Below, in pieces: positions 1 through 7,714 of a stretch of 38,988 nucleotides of DNA; position 1 is the first letter of the stretch, and every line of letters begins with the position of its first letter. A program made the translations under genes and the position numbers. The DNA is from a virus, in IMG/VR virus record IMGVR_UViG_3300032249_000167, positions 1 to 38,988 of that record; one strand, 5' to 3'. A model generated the notes under the pieces. The model saw nothing but the letters and a program-made list of their open reading frames with translations, was not told where the DNA came from and did not search any database.

Positions 1-489
1 ATTATTTCCTTGTCCTGGTACACCAGCGCCACCTCTACCTGCGCCACTATAGCCACCACCGCCTCCACCAGAACCACCTGTTTGACCTAAGTCAACAAAT
101 TGATTCTCGCTACCACCGCCACCACCGCCAACTGCATATATATTATTTAATCTACTGGAAGCACCGTTAATTCCAAATTTACTAAAACCTGAGACAGAAC
201 CAGCACCACCATTGCCAACAGTTACAGTTAAAGTTCCAGCAGGTAAAATTGCAGAAGTATCATATAGCATTCCTCCAGCACCACCACCTGAGTAACCACC
301 TCCACCTCCACCACCAACTACTAATATCTCAGCAGTTCCAGCAGTTCCAATAGTAATAGAACCAGAACCAGTAAATCTATAAATGGTCTTTCCAGCACGA
401 GTAGAAGAATCAACAGAAGGTGAACCAGTAGTAGCAGTAACTGTAGCCTTACCAATTCCACCTGCTGATACGGGGCTAAATAATGGCAT
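1..489 (-). CDS. Glycine-rich tail/adhesin protein, N-terminal part (runs off left edge)
   Basis: The frame opens at an ATG (487-489) behind a good Shine-Dalgarno (AAGGAGA) and stays open for 163 codons to the first base of the window, so the C-terminus is missing. After about 45 ordinary residues it becomes glycine-rich (runs of six or seven Gly, motifs such as SGGGAGG and GGSGGGGGYSG). Such sequences are known from phage tail-tip adhesins, where glycine-rich motifs form a receptor-binding sandwich; that role here is inference. It follows the fibre-type gene at 499-1047. The last residues visible (GVPGQGNN) would continue naturally into the glycine-rich fragment at the right edge, 38589-38988, so the two are probably one gene cut by linearisation. 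Confidence 0.75.
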   Translation of the reverse strand, partial: MPLFSPVSAGGIGKATVTATTGSPSVDSSTRAGKTIYRFTGSGSITIGTAGTAEILVVGGGGGGGYSGGGAGGMLYDTSAILPAGTLTVTVGNGGAGSVSGFSKFGINGASSRLNNIYAVGGGGGGSENQFVDLGQTGGSGGGGGGYSGAGRGGAGVPGQGNN

Positions 490-498
490 TATGTCTCC

Positions 499-1047
499 TT
501 AAGCGTACTTGATAGGACCAGCACCAAATACAGTGTATGTAGGTGTTGCTGCAGTTTTAATAATTGTATATGTGTATACATCAATTGATGATGCATTACC
601 AGATGCAGGGGCTGTGCCACCTGAATACTTAGGTGTTACGGCAGAGCCATCAATGTTAAATGCTGTTTGGTAATATGCTGTGCTTCCATTAGTTACTAGG
701 AAGTTAACAGTAATTGCATCACCAACAGCAAGGATAGAGTCAAGAGTTATACCAGATGCAGCCCGAACATTTAATGTCCAGTTGCCAGAAGCATTAGTTG
801 TATAGTAAAGAATACCTTGAGTTGAAGCATCAAAGTTAACAGTTCCAGTTGCTGCTGTAGCAGATACAGTTGTACGTTCTTCTGGGCTAATAACTATTGG
901 ACCAGTTAAAGTAGGGGTAGTTGAGTTAGCCTTAGCATTTACTTGTGTCTGTATAGCAGAGGTGACTCCATCTAAGTAGCCTAACTCTGTTGCGGATACT
1001 GCAGAAGGTGCAGGGGCTGCACTCGCTATATCTCTTGCTTTAGTCAT
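499..1047 (-). CDS. Tail fibre-like protein
   Basis: 182 residues. The N-terminus (MTKARDIAS, then VSATELGYLDGVTSAIQTQ) is a motif I recognise from phage tail-fibre proteins, in which a short helical segment precedes a beta-rich C-terminus. The rest is rich in Thr, Ser, Ala and Val with no catalytic motif, as expected for a trimeric fibre domain. It overlaps the upstream gene at 1040-1231 by 8 bases, implying translational coupling. Likely role: part of the host-recognition fibre or its cap. The family assignment comes from the N-terminal motif only. Confidence 0.7.
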   Translation of the reverse strand: MTKARDIASAAPAPSAVSATELGYLDGVTSAIQTQVNAKANSTTPTLTGPIVISPEERTTVSATAATGTVNFDASTQGILYYTTNASGNWTLNVRAASGITLDSILAVGDAITVNFLVTNGSTAYYQTAFNIDGSAVTPKYSGGTAPASGNASSIDVYTYTIIKTAATPTYTVFGAGPIKYA

Positions 1048-1231
1048 TTGTTATTTCCTCTACTATTGGCTTAGTAAATTCAGAACCATTCCAGTTATCA
1101 CCTTTACCTACTGGATTTTCATCTGTATATTCAATGCATATAGAACCAGTTACTTCTTCTGCTATTTCTTTTGTATCAGCAACAATAATGTTTGATACTA
1201 CATCATCAATTAAAACTGCATATTTAGCCAT
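1040..1231 (-). CDS. Small tail-fibre-associated protein
   Basis: 63 residues beginning MAKYAVLIDDVVSNIIVA, followed by EIAEEVTG and a YTDENPVGKGDNWNG segment. Small proteins of this layout (Ala-Lys-Tyr start, a predicted beta-strand pair, then a 'G..W.G..F' ending) recur beside fibre genes of marine and freshwater phages and may be fibre chaperones or caps. The start is preceded by AAGGAGAATATAA. It sits between two fibre or glycine-rich genes. The function is inferred from neighbourhood and resemblance; no enzymatic motif is visible. Confidence 0.6.
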   Translation of the reverse strand: MAKYAVLIDDVVSNIIVADTKEIAEEVTGSICIEYTDENPVGKGDNWNGSEFTKPIVEEITND

Positions 1232-1248
1232 TTATATTCTCCTTAATT

Positions 1249-1992
1249 TTAATAGTAAATAAGAACAGCGCCTGAGCCACCATCGCCACCAGCGTCGTTA
1301 CCAGCACCGCCACCACCAGCGCCGCCACCGCCAGAGCCACCGTTTTTGCCTGAACCATTAGCAATAGCACCTGCTCCACCACTACTACTTGGCGTAAAGT
1401 TAAAGAAAGTAGAGGCACCACCTAAGGCACCACCTCTACCACCAGAACCAGCAATAAAACCTGCTGTTGCATTAGCAGGGTCTCCATTTATATTACCTCG
1501 TTGAGTTGAACTACCAGCGACAGAAGCATAATTGTTGTAAGATGTAGTAGCACTCATTCTGAATCCTGTATTAGATGCTACTGCAGAGTTAGCCTGACCT
1601 TGCGCACCTGGGCCGCCACCGCTTACAAGTATGTCTAGTGTATTTACACTTGTACTACCGCCAGAAGAGCCGTTAGAGCCATTATTTGAACCACCAGCAC
1701 CACCAGTGCCACCTGCGCCTATAGTTACACTCGACGGAGCAGGAATCCAAGCAGCAATTACAGAACCGCAACCACCACCACCACCTGCAGTTGGACCAAC
1801 ACCACTACCACCTCCACCTCCACCGCCAGCGCCAATAAGTACAGCAAAAACATTTTCTACAGGAAAAGTTAACCCTGATGTTGAGGAAGTATATGTATTT
1901 CTTAAAGTTAAGCCAGGTGGAATTGCAGCAACAGGAATAGTTAATGGAGGAAAAGAACTTTCTACTGGTGTAGGAAATACTGATAATCCCAT
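1249..1992 (-). CDS. Glycine-rich tail protein, putative adhesin
   Basis: 247 residues. The first 80 or so are ordinary (Pro/Thr-rich, beta-type); the remainder is dominated by glycine runs (GAGGGGGGGSG, GGSGGGGAGGGGAG) and ends with VLIYY. The same ending type (VVFLYY) occurs in the glycine-rich protein at 38589-38988, so the two are probably paralogous modules. Its ATG overlaps the stop of the gene at 1992-2294 (TAATG), indicating coupled translation. The inferred role is receptor binding at the fibre tip. A plus-strand reading frame inside it (1631-2014) is a compositional shadow caused by the GC-rich glycine codons. Confidence 0.75.
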   Translation of the reverse strand: MGLSVFPTPVESSFPPLTIPVAAIPPGLTLRNTYTSSTSGLTFPVENVFAVLIGAGGGGGGGSGVGPTAGGGGGCGSVIAAWIPAPSSVTIGAGGTGGAGGSNNGSNGSSGGSTSVNTLDILVSGGGPGAQGQANSAVASNTGFRMSATTSYNNYASVAGSSTQRGNINGDPANATAGFIAGSGGRGGALGGASTFFNFTPSSSGGAGAIANGSGKNGGSGGGGAGGGGAGNDAGGDGGSGAVLIYY

Positions 1993-2294
1993 TACGCTAT
2001 CTCCACTCCGCTAATATGAAAATCTACAGATGTAGATGATGCACTGCCAGCAATTATTTGAGTTGCAGGAATAACTTGCTTTAAGTCAAAAAATACAGAT
2101 GAGTTGGCAGCAATAGATACACTACCCAGCAAATCAATAGCATTGATAGTCATTGATGCTGTTACTGCAGAGCCTGTTGGATTACAGATAACTATATTAG
2201 TTACTACTGTAGTTGTACCAGCAGGTACTGTGTATAGAGTTGTGCTTGATGTTGCTGCTGCTGTTCTAGCCAGCACTTTGGTTGTTGTAGCCAT
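1992..2294 (-). CDS. Small beta-rich virion protein
   Basis: 100 residues with no Cys and almost entirely Thr, Ala, Val, Ser and Ile. The central segment (TTLYTVPAGTTTVVTNIVICN, then SVSIAANSSVFFDLKQ) has the alternating pattern of a beta-sandwich. Phage genomes often encode such a protein next to fibre genes as a head decoration or fibre-associated subunit. It lies directly downstream of the 614-residue fibre and is coupled to the next gene by a TAATG overlap. A structural role is likely; the precise position in the virion cannot be read from sequence. Confidence 0.6.
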   Translation of the reverse strand: MATTTKVLARTAAATSSTTLYTVPAGTTTVVTNIVICNPTGSAVTASMTINAIDLLGSVSIAANSSVFFDLKQVIPATQIIAGSASSTSVDFHISGVEIA

Positions 2295-2309
2295 TAGTTA
2301 CTACCTTTC

Positions 2310-4154
2310 TTAGTATGCGCCCATTATGGACATTATTGTTGATGATTGTAAATCTACTTCTGCCCACTTAAGACCAGTTGCGGTTGATGAGTCAGCAGTT
2401 AAAACATAGCCATTAGTTCCTAGTGTTAGTTTACCAGGTGTATCTGCAGCAGTTGCTACTAGTATATCTCCCTTAGCATCAAAGAGTGTCTTGTCAATAG
2501 CAGTTGCTAAATCAAAGGCTGTAAAGGTAATAATTTCTAGAATGTCTCCAGCGGTAAGGGCTGCAAGAGATGTAATACTTGTGCCATTAGATGCTGTGTA
2601 ATCAGATGTACGAGCAAGAAGGACACCATTAAGGTAAACTTGTTCTTTTCCTGGAAGGTATGAAAGGGTTATACCATTATCATCTAGTCCAGACTTTGAT
2701 GTTTCTCCTCCTGTTGCTGTAAAGCGGAATCGGAAGATTGCTGCAGTTGAGGATATTGAACCCCAAGCAGAACCAGTCCAAGCGTACATAGTAGCGCCAG
2801 GAGTATTCCAGTAGATAGCACCAGTTATAAGGGCGTTACCATCATTGTCTACAGATGGAGCAGTTGACTTAGCACCTAGGTATCTATCATCAAAGTTATC
2901 ATAAGTTGTAGCAGCAGCACTAGCAGAGGCTGCAGCAGCAGTAGCAGAGCCAGCAACTGCATCTACGTACTGCTTAGTGGCAGCACCTAGGTTAACTGAT
3001 GGGTCTGCGCTAAGTACTAATGCACCTGTCATAGTAGAACCAGCCTTGAGCACCATAGCGTCAAAGACTGTACCGCCTGCTTGGATTGCTGTTGCAATCT
3101 CACCAAGAGTATCAAGTGTTCCTGGGGCTGAGTTAACTAAATTTGCAACTGCTGTATCTACATAAGCCTTAGTTGAAGCATCGGTACTTACTGTAGGTGT
3201 AGCAAGGTTAGTAATCTTTTGGCTATTAGCAGATACTGAACCTGTAGGTGCAGCCATCTGGTCTAAGCGAGATGCTCTTACTTGTGTATCAAAATCTGAG
3301 ACTGTGGCTGCTAGTTGCGTACCAGTATGGTTAGCACGAGCATATGGGTCAGTAACCATCTTGGCTGCAGTAATAGTTCCATTAGCAATATCGGTTGCTA
3401 CAATGGTTCCATCTACTAGGTCAGCAGAGGTAATAGTTCCACCAAGGTTTAACTTGGTCTTAGCAATAGCAGCAGATGCGTTTACGTCAGCATCAACAAT
3501 TACACCAGTACCAATGGCTGCTGTCATAGTAGCATTACCAGTACCGTCAAATGAGCCAGTAGTTCCAGTTACATCTCCAGTAAGAGATATAGTGCGACCA
3601 GTTGCAAGGGCTGTGGCAGTAGCAGCATTACCTGTTGTAGAGCCAGCAGTACCTGATACGTTACCAGTTACGTTACCTGTTAGGTTACCTGTAAAGGTAC
3701 CTGCAATAGCACCAGTACCAGTAATGGTTGGGCTAGTTAAAGTCTTATTAGTTAATGTCTTTGTGTTTGTAGTTGTTACTACATCAGCAACAGTTAAACC
3801 GTGTGCTGTGGTTTCATTTTCAGTGTGGGCGTTAACCTCACGGAAATCACGGCCTGAAGCCATATGGCGTACTTTAGCACCTGCTGAGTGGGCAACAATA
3901 GCAGATGATTCAATACCACGAACAACAGTTAATGTATTGCTTCCAGGAGCACTAGGAGAGACAACATCTACAATTTCTTCAAGAGCCGTATCTGGATCAA
4001 TAACTATAGTAAATGTTTGACTGCCAGTTGGCGCAATAGATGCTAACAAAGCAGACGCACTATTGACCACCAAAGTAGTAGCACTTGAACTACCCGCTAA
4101 TGATGAGGTTAGGGTAGTCTCCTGCGAGATGGATGAGTATAAGCGAGTTGTCAT
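2310..4154 (-). CDS. Tail fibre protein
   Basis: 614 residues. Residues 1-110 form an N-terminal beta domain with 'VDVVSPSAPGSNTLTVVRG', a pattern typical of virion attachment domains. Residues 130-240 carry collagen- or fibre-like repeats (GNLTGNVTGNVSGTA, TGDVTGTTG). Two copies of a repeat ending in ATKQYVDA / STKAYVDTA, together with MTGALVLSADP, are classic long-tail-fibre signatures. The C-terminus includes 'YLPGKEQVYLNGVLL', found in many fibre tips. It probably trimerises and carries host recognition. Its Ala/Gly/Thr-rich codons create long false reading frames on the opposite strand. Confidence 0.9.
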   Translation of the reverse strand: MTTRLYSSISQETTLTSSLAGSSSATTLVVNSASALLASIAPTGSQTFTIVIDPDTALEEIVDVVSPSAPGSNTLTVVRGIESSAIVAHSAGAKVRHMASGRDFREVNAHTENETTAHGLTVADVVTTTNTKTLTNKTLTSPTITGTGAIAGTFTGNLTGNVTGNVSGTAGSTTGNAATATALATGRTISLTGDVTGTTGSFDGTGNATMTAAIGTGVIVDADVNASAAIAKTKLNLGGTITSADLVDGTIVATDIANGTITAAKMVTDPYARANHTGTQLAATVSDFDTQVRASRLDQMAAPTGSVSANSQKITNLATPTVSTDASTKAYVDTAVANLVNSAPGTLDTLGEIATAIQAGGTVFDAMVLKAGSTMTGALVLSADPSVNLGAATKQYVDAVAGSATAAAASASAAATTYDNFDDRYLGAKSTAPSVDNDGNALITGAIYWNTPGATMYAWTGSAWGSISSTAAIFRFRFTATGGETSKSGLDDNGITLSYLPGKEQVYLNGVLLARTSDYTASNGTSITSLAALTAGDILEIITFTAFDLATAIDKTLFDAKGDILVATAADTPGKLTLGTNGYVLTADSSTATGLKWAEVDLQSSTIMSIMGAY

Positions 4155-5060
4155 TTAGTACCTCGTGTAGTGGATTTTGGATGGGTAGACATCACGGAGT
4201 TTTTCAGATTCCTCTGTTAGTCTTTGGGTAAATAGAGCAAGTAAGAAACGAGCAGTAGAAGCACCAGAACCGTATTGGATTTTAGTGTCAGTTTGGTCTG
4301 CTTCAGCAGATGTATATGTAAGTCTGCCTGGATCAATAAAGGATGCTAAGCGGTAAGCAGCACCGTACATAATCACATCTTTACAGGATGAAGGTAATCC
4401 AGTTACAGTTTCAAATACCGCAGAAGATGCTGAATCGGTTAAAGTTGTAGGTTTCTTTAAATAGTAAACTTGTACAGTTCTTCCTGGGCTTATTCTATCA
4501 TATACAGAGACGCTGTTTCTAGTAGTAAAACTAGTAGCATTAGCCAATGGATCATGGCGCCAAGATTTAACTGGAAGCCATTCATTAGATGGACCAACTA
4601 CACTCCATGAGACATAGAGCACAGTTTGTACATCTGCTGGAATTTCGTAGGTAGTCTTAGTTGCTTGTAAAATAAATGTATGTGTGCCTACAGCAAATAG
4701 TTTAGGAAATACTGCATCAATTGTATCATTGATAGTTTTCTTTACAACAGTTTTAGGAAAAGATGGTGCAACCGTAACCTTTGTATTGGCAGTATGAGTA
4801 GCAGCAACCGTGCCATTGTAGCCACGACCATATGGGGGAACAGTCGCAGTATTAGAAATACGGTCATATGAATCAATCCAAATTAGTTCATCGTCAATCT
4901 CAATGAGACCCTTGCCAATGTTGCTAACACTTGCGAGGTTAAGTGTTGTGCTAGATGTGGTAATATTACCAGTTAAATGTGTAGTTCTGTCTTGGCGAAG
5001 TGTATAACCTGATAGGTTAAGTAACACATCGTCTACAAGATTGGCATAGGTCGTTGGCAT
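4155..5060 (-). CDS. Putative head-tail connector / tail tube-type structural protein
   Basis: 301 residues starting MPTTYANLVDDVLLNLSGY. The C-terminal third has the helical signature 'CKDVIMYGAAYRLASF...' followed by a long helix ending near the C-terminus, which resembles connector or adaptor proteins of podo-like phages. The middle is beta-rich (TTSSTTLNLASVSNIGKGLIEIDDELIWI). It lies between the 90-residue protein and the main tail fibre, where neck and tail-tube genes normally sit. Its start overlaps the upstream stop (TAATG at 5060). Identification as a connector is an inference from position and secondary-structure pattern; a minor tail protein is the alternative. Confidence 0.55.
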   Translation of the reverse strand: MPTTYANLVDDVLLNLSGYTLRQDRTTHLTGNITTSSTTLNLASVSNIGKGLIEIDDELIWIDSYDRISNTATVPPYGRGYNGTVAATHTANTKVTVAPSFPKTVVKKTINDTIDAVFPKLFAVGTHTFILQATKTTYEIPADVQTVLYVSWSVVGPSNEWLPVKSWRHDPLANATSFTTRNSVSVYDRISPGRTVQVYYLKKPTTLTDSASSAVFETVTGLPSSCKDVIMYGAAYRLASFIDPGRLTYTSAEADQTDTKIQYGSGASTARFLLALFTQRLTEESEKLRDVYPSKIHYTRY

Positions 5061-5332
5061 TAAGAGGATATCCTTCTAAGGGCTTCGGGTGCTTCTAAGT
5101 TACTTGTTGAACCAAGTAAGTTACAAATACCGTTGAGGTCTAAAAATGTTGTTGGGTCTGTTTTGCCAGCCTTACGATTGAGAGCACCCTGTATACTTTG
5201 ACCAGTTGTGCCTGCCCATACGTTGGCTGCTTCTTGATCGCCCTTATAGGCTAAGATGGCAGGGTAAGTGCCACCATTAGCAAGACGATTTAATTCAGCA
5301 CTAAATGTAGAACCTAAAGTTCCGACGGCCAT
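5060..5332 (-). CDS. Small virion-neck protein of unknown function
   Basis: 90 residues: MAVGTLGSTFSAELNRLANGG, then two short helices with AANVWAG and SIQGALNRKAG. No enzymatic motif. It sits between the Pro/Lys-rich protein and the putative connector, only two bases after the former's stop region, and overlaps the latter by the TAATG arrangement. Genes in this position commonly encode head-completion or neck components. I do not recognise the family with confidence. Confidence 0.55.
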   Translation of the reverse strand: MAVGTLGSTFSAELNRLANGGTYPAILAYKGDQEAANVWAGTTGQSIQGALNRKAGKTDPTTFLDLNGICNLLGSTSNLEAPEALRRISS

Positions 5333-5334
5333 TT

Positions 5335-5916
5335 TTAGCGGCCTCCAGCCTTCTTCTTAGCATCTGCAATAGCCTTCTTTTGGGCTGGTGATAATGCCTT
5401 GATTCCAGTAAACTTAACTGGCTTTGTACCGCCAACAGTTCCACCACGAAGTCTGCCTTGCTCTAATTGAGCAGCGGTTGGCTTTGGTGCTACATAAGTC
5501 TTCTTAGGTGCCTTTGGCTTAGGGGCAGCATTAGGGGTATAAACATTAGATGCTCCTGATCTTGCTTGCGCAGATGAGATCTGGCTTGCAGAAGGGGCCT
5601 TAGGAGCCTTGTAAGGGGCCATAGAGGCCATAGGAGCCTTAGGGGTAGGGGTTGATGTAGAACGCTCACCAGCACGGAAGGAAGTGCTCTTGGTCGATGG
5701 CATAATGTCATACTTAAAATTAGATGGTGCTACTACGCCGTTAGGCTTGAATGCCTTTGCTTGGTTGTTACGGCTTGTGTAGTTAGTACGTGACTTAGTT
5801 GACTTTGCCAACTTTGTTAACTTAGCAGTGGTTGCTCTTAGATCGCTAGCAGCAATTGCAAGATTAACTCTTTGAATCGCTAGATCTACTTCGCTGTTGT
5901 CGTTAATATCGGCCAT
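5335..5916 (-). CDS. Pro/Ala/Lys-rich virion-associated protein
   Basis: 193 residues. The N-terminal 50 residues are helical and basic (DLAIQRVNLAIAASDLRATTAKLTKLAKSTKSRTNY); the middle (95-160) is low-complexity, dominated by Ala-Pro-Lys repeats (TPKAPMASMAPYKAPKAP); the C-terminus is again Lys-rich (SPAQKKAIADAKKKAGGR). A net strongly positive, probably disordered protein. It starts behind GAGGAAA. It belongs to a run of Lys-rich proteins encoded between capsid and tail genes and could bind packaged DNA or link head and tail. Function unknown. Confidence 0.6.
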   Translation of the reverse strand: MADINDNSEVDLAIQRVNLAIAASDLRATTAKLTKLAKSTKSRTNYTSRNNQAKAFKPNGVVAPSNFKYDIMPSTKSTSFRAGERSTSTPTPKAPMASMAPYKAPKAPSASQISSAQARSGASNVYTPNAAPKPKAPKKTYVAPKPTAAQLEQGRLRGGTVGGTKPVKFTGIKALSPAQKKAIADAKKKAGGR

Positions 5917-5928
5917 TTTATTTCCTCG

Positions 5929-6090
5929 CTATTTCTTTTTGGATTTTTTGGCTACAGCAGCATTATCTATAAGATTAGGGTAAGGTCGACCAGCAGCCTT
6001 TGCCCTTGCCTTAGCAGCACTCTTTTGATTTGGTGTTAGTTTGGTAGAAGTTTTTTTAGGGTTCTTCTTATCCCAAAATTGTTTTTTCAT
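5929..6090 (-). CDS. Lysine-rich miniprotein (53 aa)
   Basis: A 53-residue frame beginning MKKQFWDKKNPKKTSTKL and ending AVAKKSKKK. About a third of the residues are Lys or Arg. The stretch TPNQKSAAKARAKAAGRPYPN resembles short basic proteins encoded near capsid genes in other phages. Its ATG (6088-6090) overlaps the end of the gene at 6087-6365 as ATGA-type coupling, and the stop lies 13 bases before the next ATG. The location and charge suggest a DNA-condensing or head-internal peptide; this is inference. Confidence 0.6.
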   Translation of the reverse strand: MKKQFWDKKNPKKTSTKLTPNQKSAAKARAKAAGRPYPNLIDNAAVAKKSKKK

Positions 6091-6365
6091 CCGCAGTTAC
6101 AGTCCCATGCTCGAAGTGATTTATTGATTCTAGAGTTAGGATCTCTAGCAGTTTTAGCAGAGGTAAGTTTAGACTTCATACCGCACATACGGCTACAGAA
6201 AGACTTACGTCTTGCAGCAGACTTAGGTGACTTCTTAGCCTCAGCCTTCTTTACAGGTGGCTTAAGATTCATGCCTGCTGCTTTTGCAGAGGCTCTACCC
6301 TTGGCGTTTAATCCGCCTTTAGGATTTTTGCCCTCCTTGCGAGTCCACGCTGGTGTTGTCGCCAT
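6087..6365 (-). CDS. Basic DUF6321-type phage protein
   Basis: 92 residues when started at the ATG at 6363-6365, which has a strong Shine-Dalgarno (TTTGGAGGAAAG) eight bases upstream; an upstream in-frame ATG (6405-6407) would add 14 residues but lacks a better site. The signature PAWTRKEGKNPKGGLNAKGR followed by a KKSFCSRMCGMK...TARDPNSRINKSLRAW ending matches a small phage family I know as DUF6321. It has Cys residues near the middle and at the extreme C-terminus (CNCG). Function unknown. Its start lies inside the last 47 bases of the glycosyltransferase gene. Confidence 0.75.
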   Translation of the reverse strand: MATTPAWTRKEGKNPKGGLNAKGRASAKAAGMNLKPPVKKAEAKKSPKSAARRKSFCSRMCGMKSKLTSAKTARDPNSRINKSLRAWDCNCG

Positions 6366-7050
6366 TTTTCTTTCCTCCAAATATTGCATTGTAGTAGTGA
6401 ACATCAAATGAGAATCTCTTCATGTGTGGAGCCAAGGCTCCTGTATGACACCATAATGGAATCTTTACTTGGTGACATATAGCAAAGAAGTAGATATCTT
6501 CTCCTACGAAACTATCAGCCTTGCCCTGTTCAGCAAATAAGCGAATGTCTCCCTTATCATCTCTAATCTTCTTGACTACGCTTCTGTGCATCAAGATGAG
6601 TCCCATACCTGCTGCATCAACCTGAATTAGTTGATCTACTGGCATAGGGTGGATTCTCTTAGAGAACACTCTGCCATCTTCATCAGCAAACTTGAAGATA
6701 GTAGGCATTGGAATCATTAGAGGTTCCTCAGGATTATCTGAAGTAAAGTAAACTCCAGTAATCATAGGCTTTGACCATTTGTCTTTAGCATTCCAAAGTT
6801 TCATAAATATCTCTGGATTGATTACTACATCTGAGTCTACCCATAGTAGCCACTCTGATTTATTAGAATCATACCAATGGTTGATTAACCGATCACGCTG
6901 TCTAGCGATCTGATTACCACCACTGCGGATAGTTGATTCAAACTTAATACCTGATTGAAGTAACACATCGGTTACCCCAAGCATAAACATGCCGTCTACG
7001 TTGCCGTTATCACACCATGCTAGCGATACTGTTTCTTGCTTTTGCCTCAT
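6319..7050 (-). CDS. GT-A type glycosyltransferase
   Basis: 243 residues. The features of a nucleotide-sugar-dependent GT-A fold are visible: a helix with NQIARQRDRLINHW (46-59), a hydrophobic strand ending in the metal-binding DxD motif, WLLWVDSDVVINPE (D72/D74), and a downstream acidic GEDIYFF (183-189) where family members place the catalytic base. It is encoded among virion genes, so it could glycosylate capsid or fibre proteins, or modify host surface sugars. No transmembrane segment. Sugar donor and acceptor cannot be predicted. Confidence 0.75.
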   Translation of the reverse strand: MRQKQETVSLAWCDNGNVDGMFMLGVTDVLLQSGIKFESTIRSGGNQIARQRDRLINHWYDSNKSEWLLWVDSDVVINPEIFMKLWNAKDKWSKPMITGVYFTSDNPEEPLMIPMPTIFKFADEDGRVFSKRIHPMPVDQLIQVDAAGMGLILMHRSVVKKIRDDKGDIRLFAEQGKADSFVGEDIYFFAICHQVKIPLWCHTGALAPHMKRFSFDVHYYNAIFGGKKNGDNTSVDSQGGQKS

Positions 7051-7075
7051 AAACTATTCCCCTGTCTTTGTGGAA

Positions 7076-7420
7076 TTACCTAGTTACTTTTTTCTTAGGC
7101 GTTTTGTTTATATACTTACCGCCTACAATTTGGTCAGAGCGTGTACCCTTTTTGCCAGTAATAGACTTAATTGCCTCTTTAACTTGGCGACGAGTATTCC
7201 AGTCAGCACGGGTATCATTATCTACAATCTTCTGTAAATACTCTGATCCAGGCTTACCACCTTGGTTTCTGTCGATTGAAGCAACAAAACCAGTACCCAT
7301 AGCGGTAGGAATATCACGTACTTCTCTAGCAACTATGCCAATACGTCCAGCAACAGATGATAGAAAGTTTTGATTCTGACGAGACTTGTCGTCTGCTTTA
7401 AAGCGAGGTTTATTTACCAC
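7076..7420 (-). CDS. Basic virion-associated protein, unknown function
   Basis: 114 residues with a GTG start (7418-7420) lying 11 bases inside the upstream gene. The sequence has a hydrophobic N-terminal half (SSVAGRIGIVAREVRDIPTAMG) and a basic C-terminal half (WNTRRQVKEAIKSITGKKG, ending TPKKKVTR). It continues the run of Lys/Arg-rich small proteins between capsid and tail genes. No catalytic or metal-binding motif. Possibly a head-internal or DNA-associated protein. Confidence 0.55.
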   Translation of the reverse strand: MVNKPRFKADDKSRQNQNFLSSVAGRIGIVAREVRDIPTAMGTGFVASIDRNQGGKPGSEYLQKIVDNDTRADWNTRRQVKEAIKSITGKKGTRSDQIVGGKYINKTPKKKVTR

Positions 7421-7589
7421 CTTTAACTCCTGATACTTTCTTAAGTCTAGGATTAGCCTTTACAGCCTTCTTAGATGCTTTGCGAGCACCGGCGGCAACA
7501 ATTGCTCCAGCACGCTCCATTGAGACACCTTGCTTTGCAGCAACCTTTTTTTGGACTGCTTTAAATCCTGGATGTGCTTTCTTTTTCAT
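7410..7589 (-). CDS. Lysine/alanine-rich miniprotein (59 aa)
   Basis: 59 residues: MKKKAHPGFKAVQKKVAAKQ, then a short AGAIVAAGARKASKKAVKAN helix and a RLKKVSGVKGGK tail. The AAGARKASKKA segment resembles the Ala/Lys-rich tails of histone-like proteins, and the N-terminal HPGFKAVQKKVA is typical of small phage basic proteins. The ATG (7587-7589) overlaps the preceding TGA in an ATGA arrangement. Probably a nucleic-acid-binding virion peptide, by inference. Confidence 0.6.
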   Translation of the reverse strand: MKKKAHPGFKAVQKKVAAKQGVSMERAGAIVAAGARKASKKAVKANPRLKKVSGVKGGK

Positions 7590-7714
7590 TGTTTCTTCTT
7601 TCTACGTGCTACGACTATTTTGCCATTTTTTTCTGTAACTTTCATACCAGCAGATTCAGTCTGCCGTTTAAGTTGGTTATACTTTTGAGCAGCAGTAAGT
7701 TTTGCCTTAGGCAT
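7586..7714 (-). CDS. Basic miniprotein (42 aa)
   Basis: 42 residues: MPKAKLTAAQKYNQLKRQTE, then SAGMKVTEKNGKIVVARRKKKQ. The segment ESAGMKVTEKNGKIVV looks like a beta-hairpin, with a polybasic end. Start and stop are both in four- or five-base overlaps (TAATG upstream, ATGA downstream), so it is translated as part of a tightly coupled string of small genes. Function unknown. Confidence 0.55.
   Translation of the reverse strand: MPKAKLTAAQKYNQLKRQTESAGMKVTEKNGKIVVARRKKKQ

Noticed and set aside
1631-2014. Proline-rich plus-strand frame opposite the glycine-rich gene
   Set aside because: Poly-Pro is simply the complement of poly-Gly codons.
3304-4020. Long plus-strand frame opposite the tail fibre
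   Set aside because: It is the complement of Ala/Thr/Val-rich fibre codons, has no Shine-Dalgarno and consists of Val/Pro/Ala repeats.
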